This document shows, one piece after another, positions 8,940 to 16,694 of a stretch of 48,457 bases of DNA. The translations under genes and the position numbers were made by a program. The stretch's first letter is position 1; each line of letters begins with the position of its first letter. Source of the stretch: Thiobacillus sp. (GTDB lineage Bacteria > Pseudomonadota > Gammaproteobacteria > Burkholderiales > Thiobacillaceae); contig JANJXF010000091.1 of assembly GCA_024709165.1 (NCBI GenBank), positions 1-48,457 on the forward strand, given 5' to 3'. The notes under the pieces were generated by a model. It was given only the letters and a program-made list of their open reading frames with translations, searched no databases and was not told the DNA's origin.

Positions 8940-10087
8940 GCCATCACCCCCAGCTCGCGTGCAGCTTCATAGAAGGTGGCGGTCTTACGCACACCCAACA
9001 TGCGGAACGCATCCTGAAAAAGCGTCTGCCCCTCCAGCGTGCTGGTTACGATGGCTCGGGCAAAACGCTTGCTGGTACGGGCGCCGAGCGTACGGTAGAA
9101 ATCCCCGCCGCCTGTGCCGTGGCGCTCCAGGCCCCGCAGCCGGGCCTGCTCCTCGCGGTAGTGCTGCCACAATCGCGCCTGGTCGATGAACCCGGCATCG
9201 AACAGGCGACGCAGGGCTACCAGGGTGCTGACCTTGAATTCGCGCGCCAGCCGCTGAATTTCCTCGGGGACCGGAGTGCCCGCCTGATAGGCCGCGCGTA
9301 CCGCCTGCAATGGCATCAGCAGTTCAGCCGCCACCTGATTGCACCAGCGCTCGGTGTGCTGCTCCGGCACCTGGCCGGCCTCGGTATCCGATATGCCAGT
9401 GGCGCCCAACCACAGATGCGCCAGTTCATGCGCCAGCGTAAACATCTGGGCGGCCTTGCTGTCTGCACCGTTCAGGAAAACCAGCGGTGCCAGTTCATCC
9501 GCCAGCGCAAAACCACGGAACTCACCGACGTCCAGCTTGCGGTGGCTATTGCTGCCGACGATGGAACTGGCCATCACCATCACGCCAGCGTCTTCGGCTT
9601 TGGTGATCAACTGGCGCAGCGCTTCTGTCCAGGTCGACAACTGGCGCCGTTCCTCGGCGGACAGCCCCAGCATTTCGCGCATCCGCTGTGCCACCGCTTC
9701 CGACGACTCCTGAGTGCGGGCGCTGCCGACAAATGCCAATGGTGCAAGTCCATGCACACGGGCGTAGTCGCGGTACCAGTCTTGCCGCTGCTGGCACAAA
9801 TAGAGCGTGTCCAGCAATTCGCTGCTGGGCTCGGCCAGTGTCTCGTCGCGCAGGGTGCGGAAATCGGGTACCGGCAGGGCCAGTGTTGGCGGCTCAGGCA
9901 AAAAGAAGTAGCCGATGGCGGTGTGTGTCAGGCGCGCGAAGTCTTCGAGTTGCTTGAGCGTGGGCTGCGCCTCGCCGTTGAGCCATAACGGCCATTTGCG
10001 GAAACGCACGGCCAGGTCATCGTCGTGCAGGCGCGCACGATGGGCCGCCCAGCGCAGCACGGCGATGGAGGCCGGTACCGTGGTCAT
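8936..10087 (-). CDS. ImmA/IrrE family metallo-endopeptidase
   Basis: This 383-aa protein carries the HELAH zinc-protease motif (FTLAHELAHLWLG, ~residue 221) with a downstream Glu in the EQHTERWCNQVAAELLMP segment, the ImmA/IrrE signature. The N-terminal ~70 residues resemble a degraded XRE-type helix-turn-helix region. Such proteases cleave repressors or partner proteins, and related proteins serve as antitoxins for DUF4411 or COG2856-type modules. It overlaps hsdS upstream and the DUF4411 gene downstream by 4 bp each, so all are translated together. It may sense failure of restriction-modification and release the DUF4411 protein; that is a hypothesis from position only. Confidence 0.88.
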   Translation of the reverse strand: MTTVPASIAVLRWAAHRARLHDDDLAVRFRKWPLWLNGEAQPTLKQLEDFARLTHTAIGYFFLPEPPTLALPVPDFRTLRDETLAEPSSELLDTLYLCQQRQDWYRDYARVHGLAPLAFVGSARTQESSEAVAQRMREMLGLSAEERRQLSTWTEALRQLITKAEDAGVMVMASSIVGSNSHRKLDVGEFRGFALADELAPLVFLNGADSKAAQMFTLAHELAHLWLGATGISDTEAGQVPEQHTERWCNQVAAELLMPLQAVRAAYQAGTPVPEEIQRLAREFKVSTLVALRRLFDAGFIDQARLWQHYREEQARLRGLERHGTGGGDFYRTLGARTSKRFARAIVTSTLEGQTLFQDAFRMLGVRKTATFYEAARELGVMA

Positions 10088-11352
10088 GCCACCGCCTCCT
10101 CAGGTAGGCGAATACCGGAGACGTCTAGTTGACCAGACATCAGTTTGGGCAGAAGTAGATCGCGGGCCTTTTCCAACGATGCGTTTGCCTTGCTTAACTG
10201 CTCGGCTTGATCGAGCATGGGCCACACAAGAGTATGGAACTCTCGCCGAAGATTTTCAGGTGGTAACCAGATTTCCATAGCCGCCATATCTGCGCGACTC
10301 AGTTCGAGCTGGTTGGTAGCACCTTTGCCCATGTCCGAGAACTTGGGTTCCAAATTCAGCAGAGACAGGCCAAAGAAGGCAAACGATTCTGTATCTACTG
10401 GCCGTGCAATTGTGACGTGTGTATCTACGGTGCAATCATCGAGAGCCGCGCGAACCAGCGCTGCCCGGCCGAGCGTGCCTGCGCCAGTGGAATTGATCAA
10501 CACGTCCCCGACTTGAACCAACCGCTCAGGCTTCACATCCTTGGATTGGTGGCGGGCCGGCCCCATAGAAAGCCTGCCATCACGAATGCACTTTTGGTTG
10601 ATAACCCACCCTTTGGCGGCATCGTCGTATTTCGGTGCGATCCCACGATTCAGAAACGACGACTGATCGGCAATAGTGGTTTTCTTCCACCCCTCCGGAA
10701 CCCCATCCCGCACGGGCACCGACTCGTGGCCGGGGAAGCGCAGATGCACGAACCACTCGCGGTAGAGCAGCCGCGCCGATTCTTCAAGGAGCTGGATGCG
10801 GCGCTGGTTGGTGGCGATCAGGTCGTCGTAGGCTTGCGCAACTTCCGCGATGGCCTGTTGAGTGGGAAGAGGCGGAAATGGAATCTCGAGCGATTTGAGA
10901 ATGCCGAGATTGATATGGGGCACGCCCGCCGTGATGGTTCGATTCAAGATTTCCTGAATCGTGGATTCAAGGCGAAAGTACTGGTACACGTACCGGGCAT
11001 CTACTTTGCTCGCATCGACAGTGAGCTTCATCTGGCTTTGAGACACCACGTACCTGTCGTACTTCGAGTCCTTCGGGATCAAACCGACCTGACCTAGTGT
11101 GCCTCGTTGCGTGAATAAAACATCGCCGCGGAAGGCTAAATTGGGCCGAAGCTGATCAGCCTTCTCCGGTGTAACGAAAACGAAGCCGCTTTCGTCAAAG
11201 CATCCAGAGCCACCGAGATTCTGGCCACGAATAACTGGTACGCCTTCATCTACATAATGCTTCGATGTCAGGTTCGAACCGAAAGGCCCGCCGACGCACG
11301 CGTAAGGCACGTCGGCCTTGATACTGTCCAGAGTGACTACCGGCCAGTTCAC
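10084..11352 (-). CDS. hsdS: Type I restriction specificity subunit (HsdS), element 1
   Basis: This 422-aa specificity subunit has two target-recognition domains. TRD1 spans ~1-150 and ends before the central conserved region with IPFPPLPTQQAIAEVAQAYDDLI. TRD2 spans ~205-370 and ends before the C-terminal conserved helix (LEKARDLLLPKLMSGQLDV). The two halves set the bipartite DNA target, which cannot be predicted from sequence alone. The start is GTG 11352, overlapping the hsdM TGA by 4 bp. Both TRDs differ from the element 2 HsdS, so the two systems should recognise different sites. Confidence 0.93.
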   Translation of the reverse strand: MNWPVVTLDSIKADVPYACVGGPFGSNLTSKHYVDEGVPVIRGQNLGGSGCFDESGFVFVTPEKADQLRPNLAFRGDVLFTQRGTLGQVGLIPKDSKYDRYVVSQSQMKLTVDASKVDARYVYQYFRLESTIQEILNRTITAGVPHINLGILKSLEIPFPPLPTQQAIAEVAQAYDDLIATNQRRIQLLEESARLLYREWFVHLRFPGHESVPVRDGVPEGWKKTTIADQSSFLNRGIAPKYDDAAKGWVINQKCIRDGRLSMGPARHQSKDVKPERLVQVGDVLINSTGAGTLGRAALVRAALDDCTVDTHVTIARPVDTESFAFFGLSLLNLEPKFSDMGKGATNQLELSRADMAAMEIWLPPENLRREFHTLVWPMLDQAEQLSKANASLEKARDLLLPKLMSGQLDVSGIRLPEEAVA

Positions 11353-13592
11353 GCCAGCAACCCCTCGAAGTTCAGCCGAATCCGCTCAGCCAGTTCCACC
11401 GCCTTGCCGTTCAGTTCCTCGATCTCGGCGTGAATCTCGGCCAGTCGTTCCTGGAAGTCATCTTCGTCTTCCTCGGCGGCAGGCGCGACACCGACATAGC
11501 GCCCGGGCGTCAGGCTCCAGTCGTTGGCGGCGATGTCGGCGCGGGCGACCTTCTTGCACAGCCCCGGCACATCGGCGAAGCGCCCCTCGGGGAATCGATG
11601 GTGCAGCCAATGCACTTGCTGGATGAAATAGGCCGCCTGGCGAAAGCCCTCGAGGGCGAGGTCGCGGACGGTGGGGTCTTCGTCCTTCTTCGTGTCGGCG
11701 GCGGTCAGCGCCCGTTTCAGCTCGCGGGCACGGCGGCCATCGAAGGCAGCCGACTGGCGGGCACGTAGCGGCTTCTCTGCGGTGTCGAGCAGTTTGAGCC
11801 AGAGCTTGTGGCGGGCTTCAACGTCCTTCTGCGCGGTCTTGAGCGTGCCGAGCAGCGGTTCGATGGTTGCCTGCAATTCGCGTTGGGCAACGTGCGTGGA
11901 AAAGTCGGCGCTGGCGAGACGGCGCTGGGCGGCGGTAAGTTCGGCCAGCGTGGCATCGAGCCGGTCGGTAATGGCGTGCGTTTCTGTCGCAGCAGCGGCA
12001 AGGTCGGCACGGAAGGCATCGAGTTGTTCCGGGCGCACTTGCCGAACATCCTCTTCGGCCGGTTCCGGATTCGGCGCGCCATCGACCACGGCAGGCTGTG
12101 GCGCCTGGCCGTTCAGTTCGTAGATATTGGTCTTGTCGGCGAAGCCCTGAAGCAGACCGGCAAGCGTACCCACCGTATCGGTATCGGCCTGGATGCGCGC
12201 CGGGATGGCGCCCAGCCAGTCGGCCACCTGCCGGAGGTAGCTGGCCACCAGGGCGACGAACTTCTCGTGCTGCCCCCGGTAGAGCCAGACGATGGCGTTG
12301 AGGTTGGCGAGTTGTTCTTCGGTGAAGACGTGCGAGCGGGCCGAAACCACGTGGTAGACGTTTCGGGCGTCGATCATCAGCACGTGGTCGTTTAGCGCCT
12401 TGGGCTTGCCCTTGTCGAAGAACCACAGGGTGCAGGGCAGGCTGCGGGTGTAGAAGAACTTGGTGCCGATGGCGACCATCACATCCACGTCGCCGCTTTC
12501 CACCAGTTTCTGCCGGATGTCGCGATCCTTGTTGGCAGCGTCCGATGCGCTGGAGGCCATGACGAAGCCGGCACGGCCCGCCGCGTTGAGGTAGCTGTAG
12601 AAATACTGAATCCACAGGCTGTTGGCATTGGAGATGGCGCCGGTCTTGGCGTTGGTGCCGGTCTTGGCGTTGGTGCCGGGCAGGCCAAAGGTCAAGCGGC
12701 CACCGACCTGGGGCTCGACCTTCTTGGTATCCACCGAATCGACGTTGAAGGGCGGATTGGCCATGACGAAGTCGCACTGGCCGACGAGATTGTGGTGATC
12801 CTCGTAGAAGGTATTGCCCTGAATGATCTTGCCGTCGAGGCCATGCACGGCGAGGTTCATGCGCGCCAGCTTGGTGTTGGTGTCGGATTTTTCCTGCCCG
12901 AAGAAGGTGACCTTGTCGTTCGGGTTCTGGTGGCGCACGCCCTCAATGAAGTGGCCGGTCTGCACGAACATGCCGGCCGATCCGCAGGCCGGGTCGAGCA
13001 CGATGCCGTGATCCGGTTCGATGACATTGACGATCATTCGCACCAGCGAGGGCGGCGTGAAAAATTCGCCGCCTTCCTGGGCTCCGCTCTGCGCAAACTT
13101 GTTGAGGAAGTATTCGTAGATGCGGCCGAACACATCGCCCGTGGCGCGGCGCAGGGATTCGCGGTTGAAGATCTTGATCAGCTCGGCCAGCAGATCGGGC
13201 TCGAAGGCGGTGTAGCCACGAGGCAGCGCACCCTTGAGAATTTCGACTTCGTCCTCGATGCGCTGCATGGCGTCGTCGATGGCCTGGCCGACCTTGGCGC
13301 CCTGCGGCAGTGCCGCCAGCGTTTCGAATCGTGCCTGCGCCGGGAGGTAGATGGCGGCCTTGCCCTGGAAGCCGAGGCGGATTAACTCCTCGCGCTGCGC
13401 GGCCGGCACCTGCGGCGGAATGTCGGCCTCGATTTCCGGCAGATAGACCTTGAAGCGATTATCGGCATGGCGCAGGAAGATGAGGCCGAGCACCGGCATC
13501 GAATATTCGGCAGCGGTCAGCTTGGAGTTGGCGCGCAGCTGGTCGGCGGCCTCCCAAAGTTCTTTTTCCAGATGATGCAGGTTAGTCGTCAT
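11349..13592 (-). CDS. hsdM: Type I restriction-modification methyltransferase (HsdM), element 1
   Basis: This 747-aa N6-adenine methyltransferase has an N-terminal HsdM domain (LEKELWEAADQLRANSKL), SAM motif DPACGSAGM near residue 197 and catalytic NPPF in MANPPFN near 276. The ~270-residue C-terminal extension is predicted coiled coil, longer than in classical EcoKI HsdM but common in the larger type I family. An 18-bp exact tandem duplication (12639-12674) repeats the six residues TNAKTG just after the NPPF region. It keeps frame and looks like recent slippage; its effect on activity is unknown. The gene starts only 10 bp after the vapC stop, so it belongs to the vapBC operon. No clear Shine-Dalgarno sequence is seen. 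Confidence 0.95.
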   Translation of the reverse strand: MTTNLHHLEKELWEAADQLRANSKLTAAEYSMPVLGLIFLRHADNRFKVYLPEIEADIPPQVPAAQREELIRLGFQGKAAIYLPAQARFETLAALPQGAKVGQAIDDAMQRIEDEVEILKGALPRGYTAFEPDLLAELIKIFNRESLRRATGDVFGRIYEYFLNKFAQSGAQEGGEFFTPPSLVRMIVNVIEPDHGIVLDPACGSAGMFVQTGHFIEGVRHQNPNDKVTFFGQEKSDTNTKLARMNLAVHGLDGKIIQGNTFYEDHHNLVGQCDFVMANPPFNVDSVDTKKVEPQVGGRLTFGLPGTNAKTGTNAKTGAISNANSLWIQYFYSYLNAAGRAGFVMASSASDAANKDRDIRQKLVESGDVDVMVAIGTKFFYTRSLPCTLWFFDKGKPKALNDHVLMIDARNVYHVVSARSHVFTEEQLANLNAIVWLYRGQHEKFVALVASYLRQVADWLGAIPARIQADTDTVGTLAGLLQGFADKTNIYELNGQAPQPAVVDGAPNPEPAEEDVRQVRPEQLDAFRADLAAAATETHAITDRLDATLAELTAAQRRLASADFSTHVAQRELQATIEPLLGTLKTAQKDVEARHKLWLKLLDTAEKPLRARQSAAFDGRRARELKRALTAADTKKDEDPTVRDLALEGFRQAAYFIQQVHWLHHRFPEGRFADVPGLCKKVARADIAANDWSLTPGRYVGVAPAAEEDEDDFQERLAEIHAEIEELNGKAVELAERIRLNFEGLLA
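12639..12674. repeat. 18-bp tandem duplication inside hsdM
   Basis: GCCGGTCTTGGCGTTGGT occurs twice in direct succession at 12639-12656 and 12657-12674. It encodes a repeated TNAKTG. Copy-number change would remain in frame. Confidence 0.9.
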
Positions 13593-13602
13593 CGATGAAA
13601 TG

Positions 13603-14013
13603 CTACGTCCTCGCCTCGGGGGCGATCAGGGTGACATTGGCAAAGTAGGAGGCGTAGCGCCGGGTATCCCGGGTCAGGATCGGATAGCGCGACACGGCGG
13701 CATGGGCGCCGATGAAGAAATCAGCGAGCACGTTCTCTTTCTTGCCACCCTGCCGGCGATAGCGCACGAAGGCCTTGCCAGCGAGGAACAAGGCGGGCCG
13801 TGGAATCTCGATCACCGCCAGGCCCAAATCATCGACAGCACGGTCCAGGGCTTCGACCGTCGAAAAAGTCAGCGACAGTTCGGAGTAGATGATCGGGTTG
13901 ATGGCGAGGCGGTGAATCTTGGACTGCGCCCGCAGCTGGCCGATGGACCAGTCCGCCCATTCCGGATCGTCCTCCAGAATGTCGACCAGCACATTGGTAT
14001 CGACCAGCAGCAT
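13603..14013 (-). CDS. vapC: VapC-family PIN-domain toxin
   Basis: This 136-aa ribonuclease toxin has the PIN acidic residues visible at the N-terminal LLVDTNVLVD, the YSEL segment (~residue 44) and ADFFIGAHAAV (~100), followed by the TRDTRRY motif. VapC toxins cleave tRNA or rRNA and are neutralised by the adjacent VapB. The start is ATG 14013; an in-frame TTG at 14016 directly after the vapB stop is less likely. It follows vapB by 3 bp and precedes hsdM by 10 bp, placing the toxin pair at the head of the restriction operon. Confidence 0.9.
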   Translation of the reverse strand: MLLVDTNVLVDILEDDPEWADWSIGQLRAQSKIHRLAINPIIYSELSLTFSTVEALDRAVDDLGLAVIEIPRPALFLAGKAFVRYRRQGGKKENVLADFFIGAHAAVSRYPILTRDTRRYASYFANVTLIAPEART

Positions 14014-14016
14014 CAA

Positions 14017-14253
14017 TTATTCACCGCGTAACAGGGCCATCAGATCGTCGGTGCGCCATTTCACGTCGGCCTTGCCACGGGCCGCCTCGAAGCGGTCCGG
14101 CTTGCGACTGGGCCGTGCGCCGACCTTGTGAATCACGACATCGCCTTCACGATTGACCGCGAAATCAACCGAGCAGCCCGGGGCCAGATTCAGCGCGTCG
14201 CGGATCTGCTTCGGGATGGTGACCTGCCCTTTGCTGGTGAGTGTGGTTGCCAT
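14017..14253 (-). CDS. vapB: AbrB/MazE-type antitoxin of the VapBC pair
   Basis: This is a 78-aa antitoxin. Its N-terminal ~45 residues form a SpoVT/AbrB swapped-hairpin DNA-binding domain (TLTSKGQVTIPKQIRDAL), and the C-terminal tail should wrap the toxin. ATG 14253 has a strong GAAGGAGG site. A perfect inverted repeat GTATTACA/TGTAATAC lies just upstream and overlaps the predicted -10 box, the usual autoregulatory arrangement. Because hsdM follows so closely, this antitoxin may also control expression of the restriction operon. Confidence 0.9.
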   Translation of the reverse strand: MATTLTSKGQVTIPKQIRDALNLAPGCSVDFAVNREGDVVIHKVGARPSRKPDRFEAARGKADVKWRTDDLMALLRGE

Positions 14254-14265
14254 GATGCCTCCTTC

Positions 14266-14311
14266 GTATTACATCATCGTCCATTGTAATACCACGAAAG
14301 AATGCCTGCAA
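14266..14311 (-). promoter_or_regulatory. vapB promoter and operator
   Basis: On the minus strand TTGCAG (14306-14311) and TACAAT (14283-14288) are spaced by 17 bp. GTATTACA and TGTAATAC (14266-14273, 14285-14292) form a perfect inverted repeat overlapping the -10 region. This likely drives the whole vapB-to-hsdR operon. Confidence 0.65.
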
Positions 14312-14330
14312 ACCCCGCCGAGTTGATCAG

Positions 14331-14399
14331 ATTCAGCTTGGCTTCCTGATCGAACAGCGCCTGAATGGTGGCGTCGTCAATCACATCACGGAGCCCCCG
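14331..14399. other. Backbone boundary block shared with element 2
   Basis: These 69 bp are nearly identical to 28049-28117, whereas sequence further left is unrelated cargo. Read on the minus strand both copies encode DDAT-x-x-ALFDQEAKLN before diverging, which looks like the remnant of a gene end. The block marks where defence cargo has been exchanged. Confidence 0.65.
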
Positions 14400-14600
14400 A
14401 TGAACGCCAAACCAACCACCATCGACGCCTACCTAGCCCGCACCGCCGCCATCCACGCCAAGCTGGAACGGTTGCAGCAACTCGCCGACGACCACTTCGG
14501 TCATGACCCTGATGCCATCCATTGGGGCCACGTCGGCGACCTCGGGAGAGTGGAGGCCGGGCTGGACGAACTGCTGGCGATCTTCGGCGGCGACGAGTGA
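14400..14600 (+). CDS. Conserved 66-aa backbone protein of unknown function
   Basis: This 66-aa helical protein with central LERLQQLADDHFGHDPD has a near-identical copy at 28118-28318 (only a few N-terminal differences). The strong conservation over amino acids and the shared position right at the cargo boundary support a real gene. No domain is recognised. It precedes the DUF3489 gene by 28 bp in both elements, suggesting a two-gene unit. Confidence 0.75.
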   Translation: MNAKPTTIDAYLARTAAIHAKLERLQQLADDHFGHDPDAIHWGHVGDLGRVEAGLDELLAIFGGDE

Positions 14601-14628
14601 CGACGCCCACCAACCAGCGGAGATCGAC

Positions 14629-15147
14629 ATGACTGCCCAAGCCAAACTCACCGACACCCAGACCGCGATTCTCCAGGCCGCCGCTGGCCGCCCGGACGGC
14701 AACATCGAACCCCTGCCGACTACCCTTCGCGGCGGCGCCCGCACCAAAGTGATCGAGGGCCTGCTCGCACGAGGGCTCATCGTTGATGCCGATGGCCGCC
14801 ACCTGCTTACCGATGCCGGCTACGCCGCCGTCGGCAAACGTCGCCCCGTCTCCAAGGGTGCCCGGAATGCAGGTATCTCAGATGCCCTCACGAAACGTGA
14901 CCCCACCGGTGACCTCCAGAAGTTGGAGACCACCCCGCCCACCATCCGCCCCGACACCAAACTGGCCGCGATCATCGAAGCGATGCGCCACCCTGGCGGC
15001 GCGACCATTACCCAAATGATGGCTGGCACCGGCTGGCAGGCTCACACCGTTCGCGGCGTGATCTCCGGCATGGTCAGGAAGCGCCTCGGGCTGAACGTGG
15101 CGCTGGTACGCAACGATTCCGGCGAGCGGGTGTATCGGGTGATCTGA
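14629..15147 (+). CDS. DUF3489 domain protein, element 1
   Basis: This is a 172-aa protein. The N-terminal part (TDTQTAILQAAAGRPDGNI, then GGARTKVIEGLLARGL) resembles a winged-helix DNA-binding region. The C-terminal DUF3489 domain has the family core GATITQMMAGTGWQAHTVRG followed by ISGMVRKRLG. DUF3489 proteins are small, probably DNA-binding, and common on integrative elements next to serine recombinases. The paralogue at 28347-28856 is ~80% alike. ATG 14629 is preceded by GGAGATCG. It is probably a regulator of the element; no target site is known. Confidence 0.85.
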   Translation: MTAQAKLTDTQTAILQAAAGRPDGNIEPLPTTLRGGARTKVIEGLLARGLIVDADGRHLLTDAGYAAVGKRRPVSKGARNAGISDALTKRDPTGDLQKLETTPPTIRPDTKLAAIIEAMRHPGGATITQMMAGTGWQAHTVRGVISGMVRKRLGLNVALVRNDSGERVYRVI

Positions 15148-15175
15148 CCCGCTGCCAAGGGTGTCCAGTCAGATA

Positions 15176-15252
15176 CCACCGGCAAAGCCGGTGGCTTGAG
15201 ATTGTGAGCGCCTCAAAGGCGCCCATGAAATCGTGAGCCGCCCTTGGCGGCT
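15176..15252. repeat. Three hairpins, IS200-type right-end remnant
   Basis: Three perfect short hairpins follow each other at 15176-15194 (CCACCGGC/GCCGGTGG), 15208-15222 and 15236-15252. They lie just after the stop of the transposase remnant, where IS200/IS605 elements carry sub-terminal palindromes. Confidence 0.55.
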
Positions 15253-15450
15253 TACCCCATCGCGAGCTTCATCTGATCGTACCGCTCGTCTTCGTCCTCC
15301 TGGTTCCGGATGTACGCTCGAACCATGTTCTCGTCCAGTCCAACCGTGGAGACAAAGTACCCTCTGGCCCAGAAGTGCTCGCCCGTGAAGTTCTTCTGTC
15401 GCCCGCCAAACTTCCGTGCAATCTGGATCGCACTTTTCCCCTTCAGATAC
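15252..15450 (-). pseudogene. tnpA: IS200/IS605-family transposase TnpA, C-terminal remnant
   Basis: Read on the minus strand, the last ~65 codons of an IS200-type Y1 transposase remain: KGKSAIQIARKFGG, then NFTGEHFWARGYFVSTVG and RAYIRNQEDEDE before a TAA. The segment with the HUH motif is missing and there is no start, so the gene is dead. The sequence to the right (from ~15451) is element backbone also found in element 2, so the insertion lost its 5' part after landing behind the DUF3489 gene. The 9-mer TCAGATACC occurs at both edges (15169 and 15443) and may mark the deletion. Confidence 0.85.
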
Positions 15451-15839
15451 CCTCACCGTTTTCCCCACTTTCGACCTCCAGTAGCAAGCAGACCCGCGCC
15501 AGTGCTGGCTTTTCAACGGTCACCTTTTCCTCTCACTCGTTGGCCGAATTCCCTGATCCCGGCGGCGAATCGGACACAACCCCGTGCCAGCATTGAGTTT
15601 TCGCTCTCGGCCGTTTTGTGTGCTCGGGGTGCGAACCCGCGAACCCGGTACGCATCGAGGTTTGCGCCTTCGCCATTCCAGATCAAACCGTCCAGTCCCG
15701 TGCTGATGCGGCATTTAGCCGACGGGCGCACGTCACCGGGGTGCAAACCGCAAACCCTGCAAACCTCGGTTTGCACCCTGACGCTATCGAAGCGCCGCGC
15801 TCGCGCCCCCCGCATTGGAATATCGCCAGGAAGGACCCC
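15451..15839. other. Non-coding backbone region with two long hairpins
   Basis: No convincing gene is seen. Two inverted repeats built on the same motif are present. GGTGCGAACC (from 15629) faces GGTTTGCGCC (to 15669), an imperfect pair. GGGTGCAAACCG (15739-15750) faces CGGTTTGCACCC (15767-15778), a perfect 12-bp stem. From 15739 to 15839 the sequence is almost identical to 29037-29139 in element 2. It is a conserved structural or protein-binding region of the element. Confidence 0.6.
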
Positions 15840-16166
15840 TCAGCCTTCAGGTTCCTGCATCCACGCCGGGATGTCCCGCTGGCCGTGCAGCACACGCCAG
15901 ACATCGATGTGATCCGGGCGCTCCACGTAGAACACGAGGTACGGATAGCGCGTCAGCGGCCAGGCGCGTAGGTCGGGCAGATTGAGTTCATGGGCGTAGC
16001 GAGGGAAGCCAGTGGCGGGGTGGTGGCCGATGTGGGCGTAAGCCTGTTCCAGCGCATCAATGAAGCCGAGCGCGACAGCCTCGGTAGCTTCGTTCAGGTA
16101 GTAGGCAACAACTTCGTCCACATCCCGGTTGGCCTGCTCGCGCGGGACGATGGGCTTGCGCTTCAC
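15840..16166 (-). CDS. parE: ParE/RelE-family toxin
   Basis: This 108-aa toxin is of the ParE/RelE fold. The visible core is AYYLNEATEAVALGFIDALEQAYAHI with the later TRYPYLVFYVE and DVWRVLHGQRDIPAWM strands, the usual C-terminal end of ParE. ParE toxins inhibit gyrase. The start is GTG 16166, overlapping the antitoxin stop by 4 bp. The parDE pair sits exactly between two backbone blocks that are contiguous in element 2, so it is a later insertion into element 1. Confidence 0.88.
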   Translation of the reverse strand: MKRKPIVPREQANRDVDEVVAYYLNEATEAVALGFIDALEQAYAHIGHHPATGFPRYAHELNLPDLRAWPLTRYPYLVFYVERPDHIDVWRVLHGQRDIPAWMQEPEG

Positions 16167-16414
16167 GCTCGGGCTGCGGGTTTGGCTGCCATGCGCACCC
16201 GGTCACGCAGTCCGTCGAAGTAACTGGCGTCCGCTGGCGCTGTCGGAGCCGAGGCCGCACCGGCCAACAGCAGGTTGCGCAGTTGCAGGCGATCCTGATC
16301 CTTGCGGATCAACTCGCGCACGTACTCGCTGCTCGTGCCGTAACCGCGCTGGCTGACCTGTTCATCGACGAAGGACTTCAGGGCGTCGGGGAGAGAAATG
16401 TTCATCGTGCTCAT
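16163..16414 (-). CDS. parD: ParD-family ribbon-helix-helix antitoxin
   Basis: This is an 83-aa antitoxin. The N-terminal MNISLPDALKSFVDEQVSQ with GYGTSSEYVRELIRKDQ is a typical ParD/CopG DNA-binding domain, and the C-terminal Ala-rich tail with SYFDGLRDRV should bind ParE. The start may be ATG 16414 or ATG 16405 (MNISLP). A promoter with TTTTGACAAAA dyad lies upstream, consistent with autorepression. Confidence 0.9.
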   Translation of the reverse strand: MSTMNISLPDALKSFVDEQVSQRGYGTSSEYVRELIRKDQDRLQLRNLLLAGAASAPTAPADASYFDGLRDRVRMAAKPAARA

Positions 16415-16420
16415 ACCAGC

Positions 16421-16449
16421 AGCCTAGTCGTTTTGACAAAATTTGGCAA
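16421..16449 (-). promoter_or_regulatory. parDE promoter with dyad
   Basis: On the minus strand TTGCCA (16444-16449) and TAGGCT (16421-16426) are 17 bp apart. The palindrome TTTTGACAAAA (16431-16441) lies in the spacer, a likely ParD operator. Confidence 0.5.
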
Positions 16450-16451
16450 GA

Positions 16452-16477
16452 ATGGCGAGGTGCAATGGCGAGGTGCA
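16452..16477. repeat. 13-bp tandem duplication
   Basis: ATGGCGAGGTGCA occurs twice in a row upstream of the parDE promoter, near the right edge of the inserted cassette. It may be a trace of the insertion. Confidence 0.6.
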
Positions 16478-16498
16478 AGAGTTGCATCCCATTTTCCG

Positions 16499-16588
16499 CC
16501 GACCATAACAATAGAGGCCGACCGTCACCATCATCACAATCGCCACCGGCAGCGAGATGGTCGTGACGATGCTCTTTCTTTGTTCGGC
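16499..16588. repeat. TCAC/GTGA palindromic repeat, copy 1
   Basis: Two facing half-units read GCCGAC...ACAATAGAGGC...CGTCACCATCATCAC and, in the opposite sense, ATGGTCGTGACGATGC...TTGTTCGGC. The family also occurs at 29162-29263 and 30641-30719. The right half is the most degenerate of the three copies. In this copy a minus-strand reading gives a hydrophobic peptide, but other copies do not preserve one frame. Confidence 0.7.
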
Positions 16589-16694
16589 GCTCAGCACGCA
16601 CATATCCCGTTGCGATGGATCGTCACCGGTATGACCGGTAACATCACGGTTTGTCCATTTCCATTCCAAAACGTGCGGAGGCGTGCAGTCGGCG

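Noticed and set aside
16424-16669. Small membrane protein read from the minus strand of the palindromic repeat
   Set aside because: The hydrophobic stretch is produced by the GTGATGGTGACG steps and is not kept in frame in the other copies.
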